Shown here in pieces: positions 58,346 to 64,000 of a DNA stretch of 64,000 nucleotides. The translations under genes and the position numbers were made by a program. Below the pieces are notes generated by a model. It ran no database searches and had not been told where the DNA came from. It saw only the letters and a program-made list of their open reading frames with translations. Every line of letters begins with the position of its first letter. Position 1 is the first letter of the stretch. The stretch is taken from contig JAJYTD010000015.1 of NCBI GenBank assembly GCA_021793235.1, forward strand, positions 1-64,000, written 5' to 3'. This stretch comes from Actinomycetes bacterium (GTDB lineage Bacteria; Actinomycetota; Actinomycetes; Streptosporangiales; Streptosporangiaceae).

Positions 58346-58597
58346 CTACAGCGCGCCGTTTCGGGCGGCGGCCAGGAACGCGTCCCACTCAGCGGCGGGA
58401 AACGCCAAGTGGCCGAGCTGGGGATACTTGGAGTCACGCAGGGCGGCACCCGGGGAAAGAGGGGCGACCTCGACGCACTCTTGGCCCTGAGCGCTGTAGC
58501 TGCTCTTGTAGAAGTCGGCGGGGATGGGGGCGACCTCAACGCAGTTCTGGTTTTGAGCGCTGTAGCTGCTCTTGCGGAACTCCAGTCTGGTGGTCAT
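58346..58597 (-). CDS. DUF397 protein with internal duplication
   Basis: 83 residues. DUF397 proteins are small partners of XRE-DUF5753 regulators. The segment RKSSYSAQNQNCVEVAP (residues 8-24) is repeated as YKSSYSAQGQECVEVAP (30-46), a 22-residue (66-nt) tandem copy, so the usual DUF397 head is doubled. The C-terminal FPAAEWDAFLAAAR ends as expected. Its ATG overlaps the regulator's stop (ATGA). Confidence 0.93.
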   Translation of the reverse strand: MTTRLEFRKSSYSAQNQNCVEVAPIPADFYKSSYSAQGQECVEVAPLSPGAALRDSKYPQLGHLAFPAAEWDAFLAAARNGAL

Positions 58598-59451
58598 GAG
58601 GCGCTCTCTAGGGATCGCAATACGTCATCGATGAACTCAACGGACAGGGCAGTGGACAGTGCCACGCCCTGGACGTTGCTGAATGCCACGTTATACCGCT
58701 CGATTTCGTCTGATTGCTCCAGGAACAGGTCATCTGTGGCGGTGCCGACGTAGACGAGCGGCTGATCCTTCGGTTCCAGGAAGTCGAGGATGGTGAACGG
58801 TCCTCCCAGAGCAAGGTGTGCACCCGCATTGTAGGGGAGGACCTGAATGTCGATGTGATGGCGGTGGGCCATGTTCTTCAGGTGGGTGAGTTGCTCACGC
58901 ATCACCTCGGGTCCACCGATGAGGCGGCGCAGCGCTCCCTCATCGATGACCGCCACCATGTGCGGCGGCTTGATCCGGTTGAAGATTTCGCGGCGTTTCA
59001 TACGTGCTTCGACGCGGCGAATGACATCCTCTTCCCTGATGGCGCGGCCGGCCTGGAAAACGGCGGTGGCGTATTCGGGGGTCTGGAAGAGACCAGGGAT
59101 GGCCAGCGCCTCGAAAGTCCGGATCATCGACGCTTCCGCCTCCCAGTCGGGGAGAGCCTCGTCACCGAAGACATCCCGATACTTGGACCACCAACCGCGC
59201 TCCTTGGACTGCTGGGCGAGCTGGTGCATCGCTTCGCGGGTCTTCTGATCCACCTTGTAGACGTCAGCGAGCGCATCAAGGTCACTCGACCGGAGGCGTC
59301 GGGCGTCGGCGGTCTCGATCCGTCCCAAGGTGGAGCGGGGAACGTTGGCTTCCTGGGCGGCGGCTTCCAGCGTCATCCCAGCCTGCTCACGTAGCCCGCG
59401 CAGGACCTGGCCGAGACGGCGCCGGCGGACATTAGGGCTTCGGTTGTCCAT
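58594..59451 (-). CDS. XRE-family regulator with DUF5753 domain (WhiJ-type)
   Basis: 285 residues. XRE helix-turn-helix at about 12-65 (GQVLRGLREQAGMTLEAAAQ, VPRSTLGRIE) and DUF5753 at about 95-275 (ALAIPGLFQTPEYATAVFQ, HHIDIQVLPYNAGAHLALGG). The DUF397 partner follows with a 4-nt overlap, and an HATPase gene is divergent: the three-gene set seen around whiJ and abaA in Streptomyces. TAGGGT (minus strand, 59463-59458) lies 6 nt before the ATG, so a leaderless start is likely. Confidence 0.94.
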   Translation of the reverse strand: MDNRSPNVRRRRLGQVLRGLREQAGMTLEAAAQEANVPRSTLGRIETADARRLRSSDLDALADVYKVDQKTREAMHQLAQQSKERGWWSKYRDVFGDEALPDWEAEASMIRTFEALAIPGLFQTPEYATAVFQAGRAIREEDVIRRVEARMKRREIFNRIKPPHMVAVIDEGALRRLIGGPEVMREQLTHLKNMAHRHHIDIQVLPYNAGAHLALGGPFTILDFLEPKDQPLVYVGTATDDLFLEQSDEIERYNVAFSNVQGVALSTALSVEFIDDVLRSLESAS

Positions 59452-59471
59452 GGGGGTACCCTATCGAACCA

Positions 59472-59514
59472 TTTTGGGAATCTGAGTTTTGGGATTGAAA
59501 TATGGGATTCTGAG
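59472..59514. promoter_or_regulatory. Direct repeats in the divergent regulator promoter
   Basis: TTTTGGGAATCTGAG (59472-59486), TTTTGGGATT (59487-59496) and TATGGGATTCTGAG (59501-59514) repeat every 14-15 nt, just above the regulator's -10 box. They are probable operator sites for the XRE protein, controlling itself and the HATPase gene. Confidence 0.55.
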
Positions 59515-59657
59515 CTTACTATGGAGGAAGTAAGACAGTGTGGTTTACCTGCTGGGGTGAACCGTATGGGATGTCCGCCTCCCTGTCCTGAGAACGGGCC
59601 TCTTCGTGGACGTTCCCGCTTGTTTCTGCCTCCTCCGACCCGAGACAAGGAGTCCGC

Positions 59658-60206
59658 ATGCCCGCGCTCACCGCTCTGCCGCCGATGCCCGAGGTGACGG
59701 TCCCGCTCGGCCTGCTCATCCCGAGCGGCTATGAGTACTACTTCAACGGCCGCCCCGACCGCGCCCGCTACACCCGCCGGGCCTTCGAGTTCCGCAGCGA
59801 CCCGGTGTTCCTGCCGCTGGTACACGCTTTCCTGGACACCTGCGCGGCCGGGCAGAACGAGGAGTACCGGTACCTCTTCGATCTGCTGGGCACCGAACTG
59901 GCCGCCAACGCCATCAAGCACACCCGCTCGGGCCTGCCCGACGGCACCTACACGCTGCGGGTGGACCGCTCGGCCACCGGCCTGACGCTCACCTGCCGCG
60001 ACAACGGCGCCCTGGTCGACCACGGCCGCGGCCACCGGTACCGCAGCTATCTGGCCGCCGCCCGGTTCGGCGAACGCCTCGCCCACGAGGGCGGACGCGG
60101 CCTGGCCCTGGTGGACAGCCTGGCCACCGCGTGGGGGGACAACGGCATCCCCGACCACCGCCAGGTCTGGTTCCGCCTGGACTACGACCTCACCGCAAGC
60201 GCCTGA
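59658..60206 (+). CDS. HATPase-domain protein (anti-sigma-like)
   Basis: 182 residues. A GHKL ATPase domain covers about 35-175: N-box [14 protein letters not shown]1 box [10 protein letters not shown], and G2-like [17 protein letters not shown]. It resembles RsbW/SpoIIAB-type serine kinases without a sensor domain. Such genes accompany XRE/DUF397 pairs in actinobacteria. AAGGAG lies 5 nt before the ATG. Repeat copy 3 follows 15 nt after the stop. Confidence 0.9.
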   Translation: MPALTALPPMPEVTVPLGLLIPSGYEYYFNGRPDRARYTRRAFEFRSDPVFLPLVHAFLDTCAAGQNEEYRYLFDLLGTELAANAIKHTRSGLPDGTYTLRVDRSATGLTLTCRDNGALVDHGRGHRYRSYLAAARFGERLAHEGGRGLALVDSLATAWGDNGIPDHRQVWFRLDYDLTASA

Positions 60207-60221
60207 CCGCATGCCTGATTC

Positions 60222-60287
60222 CCGCCGATCTCGGGCGGACTTCCCCCTCACGCGCCGATGAGGGGAAAGTTCTCCCGAGATCGGCGG
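60222..60287. repeat. 66-bp palindromic repeat, copy 3
   Basis: Outer arms CCGCCGATCTC / GAGATCGGCGG (11 bp) and inner arms CCCCTCA / TGAGGGG. It is the most complete palindrome of the three and lies between the HATPase gene and uvrB. Confidence 0.9.
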
Positions 60288-60373
60288 GGTGTGGGTGCTG
60301 GCGGCGCGTCCCGGGTGTCACCGCCGGGTTCTACAGTTGGGAGGTACAGGGCAACACCAGTTCAGGGGGACGC

Positions 60374-62482
60374 ATGCGGCCGGTGACCGACATCCAGCGC
60401 AAGGCGGCGCCGTTCGAGGTGGTCTCGGACATGACCCCGGCGGGCGACCAGCCCGGCGCCATCGCGGAACTGGCCCGGCGGGTCCGGGCCGGCGATGAGC
60501 ACAGCGTGCTGCTGGGCGCCACCGGCACCGGCAAGACCGCCACCGTGGCCTGGCTGGTGGAGCAGGTGCAGCGGCCCACCCTGGTCATGCAGCCCAACAA
60601 GACGCTGGCCGCACAGTTCGCCAACGAACTGCGCGAGATGCTGCCCGACAACGCGGTCGAGTACTTCGTCTCCTACTACGACTACTACCAGCCTGAGGCC
60701 TACGTCCCCCAGACCGACACCTACATCGAGAAGGACTCCTCGATCAACGACGAGGTGGAGCGGCTGCGGCACTCGGCCACGAACTCGCTGCTGACGCGGC
60801 GCGACACCATCGTGGTCGCCTCGGTGTCCTGCATCTACGGGCTGGGCACACCCCAGGAGTACGTGGACCGGATGGCCTCCCTGTCAGTGGGCATGGAGGT
60901 CGACCGCGACGATCTGCTGCGCAAGCTGGTCGAGATGCAGTACACCCGCAACGACGTGGCGTTCACCCGCGGCACCTTCCGGGTACGCGGCGACACCGTC
61001 GAGATCATCCCGGTCTATGAGGAGCTGGCGATCCGCATCGAGATGTTCGGTGACGAGATCGAGCGGCTGCTCACCCTGCACCCGCTCACCGGCGAGGTCC
61101 TGGGCGAGGCGGAGGAGATGTTCATCTTCCCCGCCTCCCACTACGTCGCCGGGCCCGAGCGCATGGAACGCGCGATCGCCGCCATCGAGGCCGAGCTCGC
61201 AACACGCCTTTCCGAGCTGGAGGCCCAGGGCAAGCTGCTGGAGGCTCAGCGGCTGCGGATGCGCACCACCTACGACATCGAGATGCTGCGCCAGGTGGGG
61301 ACCTGCTCGGGAATCGAGAACTACTCGCGGCACTTCGACGAGCGCGAACCCGGAAGCGCCCCCAACACCCTGCTCGACTACTTCCCCGAGGACTTCCTGC
61401 TCGTGGTGGACGAGTCCCACGTGACCGTCCCCCAGATCGGCGGCATGTACGAGGGCGACGCCTCCCGCAAGCGGACCCTGGTCGACCACGGCTTCCGGCT
61501 GCCCTCGGCCCTGGACAACCGGCCGCTGAAGTGGGCGGAGTTCACCGAGCGGATCGGCCAGACCGTGTACCTGTCGGCCACACCGGGCTCCTATGAGCTG
61601 CAGCAGAGCGGCGGAGACGTGGTCGAGCAGGTCATCCGCCCCACCGGCCTGGTCGACCCCGAGGTCGTGGTCAAACCGACCGAAGGCCAGATCGACGACC
61701 TGGTGCACGAGATCCGCGAGCGCGCCGAGCGCGAGGAGCGGGTCCTGGTGACCACGCTGACCAAGAAGATGGCCGAGGACCTCACCGACTACTTCGCCGA
61801 ACTGGACATCCGGGTGCGCTACCTGCACAGCGAGGTCGACACGCTGCGCCGCGTGGAGCTGCTGCGCGAACTGCGGGTGGGCGAGTTCGACGTCCTGGTC
61901 GGCATCAACCTGCTGCGCGAGGGCCTGGACCTGCCCGAGGTGTCGCTGGTGGCGATCCTGGACGCGGACAAGGAGGGGTTCCTGCGTTCGGCCACGTCGC
62001 TGATCCAGACGATCGGGCGGGCCGCTCGCAACGTCGCCGGACAGGTCCACATGTACGCCGACCAGGTCACCGACTCCATGCGCGAGGCCATCGACGAGAC
62101 CAACCGGCGCCGCGCCAAGCAGCTGGCCTACAACGACGAGCACGGCATCGACCCGCAGCCGCTGCGCAAGAAGATCGCCGACATCCTGGACTCCCTGGCC
62201 CGCGAGGACGTTGACACCGAGGAGCTGATGAGCTCCGGCTACCGGGGCGCCGGCAAGGGCCGGGCGCCGGTGCCCAAGCTGTCGGCGGCGGCGACGGGGG
62301 AGCGCTCCACGGCCATCGAGCAGCTGCCGCGCGCCGAACTCGCCGACCTGATCGACCAGTTGGGGGAGCAGATGCACCAGGCAGCGGCCGACCTGCAGTT
62401 CGAGCTCGCGGCCCGGCTGCGCGACGAGATCAAGGAGCTCAAGCGCGAGCTGCGCGGGATGGACGCCGCGGGGATCGGCTGA
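60374..62482 (+). CDS. uvrB: Excinuclease ABC subunit B
   Basis: 702 residues. The helicase-like damage-verification subunit of nucleotide excision repair. Walker [10 protein letters not shown] near residue 52, the [10 protein letters not shown] beta-hairpin near residue 98, DESH motif II ([14 protein letters not shown]), [10 protein letters not shown], and [28 protein letters not shown] are visible. The C-terminal UVR motif ([21 protein letters not shown]) binds UvrC. AGGGGG lies 4 nt before the ATG. The open frame upstream overlaps repeat copy 3 and is not coding. Confidence 0.98.
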   Translation: MRPVTDIQRKAAPFEVVSDMTPAGDQPGAIAELARRVRAGDEHSVLLGATGTGKTATVAWLVEQVQRPTLVMQPNKTLAAQFANELREMLPDNAVEYFVSYYDYYQPEAYVPQTDTYIEKDSSINDEVERLRHSATNSLLTRRDTIVVASVSCIYGLGTPQEYVDRMASLSVGMEVDRDDLLRKLVEMQYTRNDVAFTRGTFRVRGDTVEIIPVYEELAIRIEMFGDEIERLLTLHPLTGEVLGEAEEMFIFPASHYVAGPERMERAIAAIEAELATRLSELEAQGKLLEAQRLRMRTTYDIEMLRQVGTCSGIENYSRHFDEREPGSAPNTLLDYFPEDFLLVVDESHVTVPQIGGMYEGDASRKRTLVDHGFRLPSALDNRPLKWAEFTERIGQTVYLSATPGSYELQQSGGDVVEQVIRPTGLVDPEVVVKPTEGQIDDLVHEIRERAEREERVLVTTLTKKMAEDLTDYFAELDIRVRYLHSEVDTLRRVELLRELRVGEFDVLVGINLLREGLDLPEVSLVAILDADKEGFLRSATSLIQTIGRAARNVAGQVHMYADQVTDSMREAIDETNRRRAKQLAYNDEHGIDPQPLRKKIADILDSLAREDVDTEELMSSGYRGAGKGRAPVPKLSAAATGERSTAIEQLPRAELADLIDQLGEQMHQAAADLQFELAARLRDEIKELKRELRGMDAAGIG

Positions 62483-62818
62483 GTCGGCCGGGGCCGATCG
62501 CGCCGCCTCCTCGCCGACTGGGGAGACCGATACGGCGTCCGGGCGGATGCGCCGCGGGGCTGGGGCGGTGTGCGTGCGCGAGGTCGATGACCGATCGGAT
62601 ACGGTAGTGCCGTCGGTATTGCTCCTCTGAAATTGCACAGCGACAATCGCGAAACAAATTCACCAACATTGCCTCATATGCCGGGTGAAGATGAGCGTGA
62701 GACGCTACCGTGATTGTGCTTACAAAACGACGGTAAGTGACCGCGAACTCGGTTCTGGCCAACTGTGCCACCGAGGCGAGACACGGGCGCGTGGGGTATG
62801 TGTGGCCAGGGAGGTGGG
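62483..62818. other. Intergenic region after uvrB
   Basis: 336 nt. No convincing gene. The part 62600-62750 is unusually A/T-rich (runs such as GAAACAAATTCACC) and probably holds the promoter of the GNAT gene. I see no clear terminator for uvrB. Confidence 0.4.
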
Positions 62819-63814
62819 ATGGGCGGTTACGTCGCCCGGGTACGGCAGGATGACCTGCCCAGCGGCAGTGCTGAATTCGAACTGCTGGTGCAGTCGGTGG
62901 CGCAGCGGTGGAAGGCGATCGATCCGCTGCTGCCCGCGCCGTCTCACCCGCGCCCGAGCCCCTATCCACTGCTGACCGTCAGCGACGAGTCGGGCCGTCC
63001 GGTGGCGACGGGGACGATGCGCTACTCCTGGTACCAGCCCGGCGAGGTCGGCCGTACATGGGGCGTACCCGACCAGCACTGGCTCACCCCGATCGTCGGC
63101 GGCCCCGACCCCGGGCGCGCCCTCGACTCGCTGCTCTCCAGTTGGCGGGACCAGCTGGCGGAGCTGCCCACCGGTACCGGTTCGGAGTCCGCCGCACAGC
63201 TCGTCTGGCCCGCGCGCGATATCAGCGGCGTCCTCCCCCTGCAGCAGCACGGTCTGCAGCCCTACAGCGTCCTGGCGGCCCGTCAGCGCCGCAGGGGCGT
63301 TCCGCCGTCCCTGCCCCCGCGCGACGTCTCCATCCGGCTCGCCGACGGCCAGGACCTGCCGCAGGTGGTGAGCCTGCTCATGGAGGAGCACCGCTACGAA
63401 CAGTACTTCGGCGGAGTGTTCATCCAGGCGGAGACCGCCGAGCAGACCCGGCGCGTTGCAGCGCGGGCACTCACCCGGTCGCCTTCGTGGATCTGGCTGG
63501 CCGAGCGGCGCGGCCGCCCGGTCGGGCTGGTCTGGGTCTCCCCGCCCGACCGTGCCCGATGGGCGGAACCGCTGGTCAGCGCTGCTCCCGTTGCGCACAT
63601 CGGGTACGCCGTCGTGGCCGAGGAGGAGCGCGGGAACGGGATCGGTACGGCCCTCATCGGCCAGGCCCACCAGGCGCTGGACACCCACGGCGCCGCGGTG
63701 ACACTGCTCAACTACGCGATGATGAACCCGTTGTCCGGCCCGTTCTGGAACCGCATGGGGTACCGGCCGATCTGGACGACGTGGGAGATCCGCCCGGCAC
63801 TCGCGATGCGCTGA
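62819..63814 (+). CDS. GNAT-family N-acetyltransferase, two-part
   Basis: 331 residues. The C-terminal 140 residues are a GNAT domain: VSIRLADGQDLPQVVSLLMEEHRYE, then IGYAVVAEEERGNGIGTALIGQA with the acetyl-CoA loop RGNGIGTA, then FWNRMGYRP. The N-terminal 180 residues have a separate, weaker GNAT-like layout and may be a degenerate second domain. Substrate unknown. The ATG at 62819 has AGGGAGG 4 nt upstream; an ATG at 62798 and a further open frame are alternatives. Confidence 0.88.
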   Translation: MGGYVARVRQDDLPSGSAEFELLVQSVAQRWKAIDPLLPAPSHPRPSPYPLLTVSDESGRPVATGTMRYSWYQPGEVGRTWGVPDQHWLTPIVGGPDPGRALDSLLSSWRDQLAELPTGTGSESAAQLVWPARDISGVLPLQQHGLQPYSVLAARQRRRGVPPSLPPRDVSIRLADGQDLPQVVSLLMEEHRYEQYFGGVFIQAETAEQTRRVAARALTRSPSWIWLAERRGRPVGLVWVSPPDRARWAEPLVSAAPVAHIGYAVVAEEERGNGIGTALIGQAHQALDTHGAAVTLLNYAMMNPLSGPFWNRMGYRPIWTTWEIRPALAMR

Positions 63815-63921
63815 CGCGCCGCCCCGCGGCCACAAGAGCAGCCGCCCAAGAGGCCTGATACCGGCGATGGCTATGCTGACCGCGAATGATCAGGGCGGAC
63901 CAGGCATGAGGTGAGCGCGCT

Positions 63922-64000
63922 ATGGCGGCCGAACATGTGGAGATCGTCGAGGTCGGGCCGCGGGACGGCCTGCAGAACGAGGACAGGCCGCTCTCCGTTG
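63922..64000 (+). CDS. Hydroxymethylglutaryl-CoA lyase (5' part)
   Basis: The first 26 residues carry VEIVEVGPRDGLQNE, the substrate-binding start of HMG-CoA lyases (Arg and Asp of the metal/CoA site). The enzyme splits HMG-CoA to acetoacetate and acetyl-CoA, the last step of leucine breakdown. AGGTGAG lies 7 nt before the ATG. The gene runs off the right edge. Isopropylmalate-synthase relatives lack this exact GPRDGLQNE form. Confidence 0.9.
   Translation, partial: MAAEHVEIVEVGPRDGLQNEDRPLSV

Noticed and set aside
62439-62969. 176-codon minus-strand open frame after uvrB
   Set aside because: Overlaps the uvrB end and the GNAT start, no family features or ribosome-binding site.

Overview
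The window is high-GC DNA (very strong G/C at codon third positions) from an actinomycete. Four things point there: leaderless genes with TANNNT -10 boxes 6-7 nt before ATG/GTG, a PriA-type HisA, XRE/DUF397/DUF6879 regulator modules, and a gene order (hisDCBHAF-hisI-trp-lgt ... pyk-pdtaR-polA-rpsA-coaE-uvrB) that I recall from Mycobacterium tuberculosis and other Actinobacteria. A Nocardiopsaceae-like genus (Nocardiopsis, Streptomonospora) is my best guess, but this is inference from style and gene content.

Layout. 1-2.8 kb: tail of an unknown gene, a TIGR04222-like membrane protein, a YbaK-type deacylase and a ferritin with a candidate iron box upstream. 3.0-8.6 kb: hisD-hisC-hisB-(54-aa membrane protein)-hisH-priA-hisF, mostly with overlapping stop/start codons. 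8.8-14.5 kb: a secreted peptidoglycan-binding protein, a heterodimeric ABC exporter with one degenerate ATP site, and a SIS-domain protein. 14.6-20.5 kb: hisI, a Trp-associated membrane protein, small membrane proteins, trpC, a trpM-like small ORF, trpB, trpA. No trpE, trpD, trpG or trpF is present; PriA probably supplies the TrpF step. 20.6-27.7 kb: a MauE/DsbA redox pair, lgt with a repetitive C-terminal tail, two tandem paralogous single-pass proteins with a conserved Cys pair, and a BpsA-like aminopropyltransferase homologue. 28.2-34.3 kb: glutamate synthase gltB-gltD. 34.7-39.5 kb: DUF2784, a DJ-1/PfpI protein, pyk, a DUF1266-like protein, tRNA-Leu(CAA) with its terminator, and pdtaR. 39.8-45.4 kb: a branched-chain amino-acid ABC system (livHMGF plus a convergent binding protein) in which the LivH permease carries an extra exported N-terminal domain. 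45.7-52.4 kb: DUF554 protein, hotdog thioesterase, polA, arfB, and rpsA with a long leader.

52.4-60.3 kb is the accessory part. An IS3-family element (IS150-like, 1438 bp, 3-bp target duplication) with a frameshifted transposase abuts the stump of a vapC toxin whose vapB-like antitoxin is intact. coaE follows, then a GNAT protein, an unknown gene and a frameshifted pseudogene. Two XRE(DUF5753) regulator modules come next, one with DUF6879 and one with DUF397 plus a divergent HATPase (anti-sigma-like) gene. Three copies of a 66-bp palindromic repeat with covarying arms lie at gene 3' ends here; this is the most interesting unexplained signal in the window. uvrB, a GNAT protein and the start of a hydroxymethylglutaryl-CoA lyase gene close the window.

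How the genes work together: the his and trp blocks give histidine and part of tryptophan synthesis, joined by PriA. gltBD supplies glutamate. The liv genes import branched-chain amino acids. polA, uvrB, rpsA, arfB and coaE are core housekeeping genes. No CRISPR array, prophage or biosynthetic cluster was seen.
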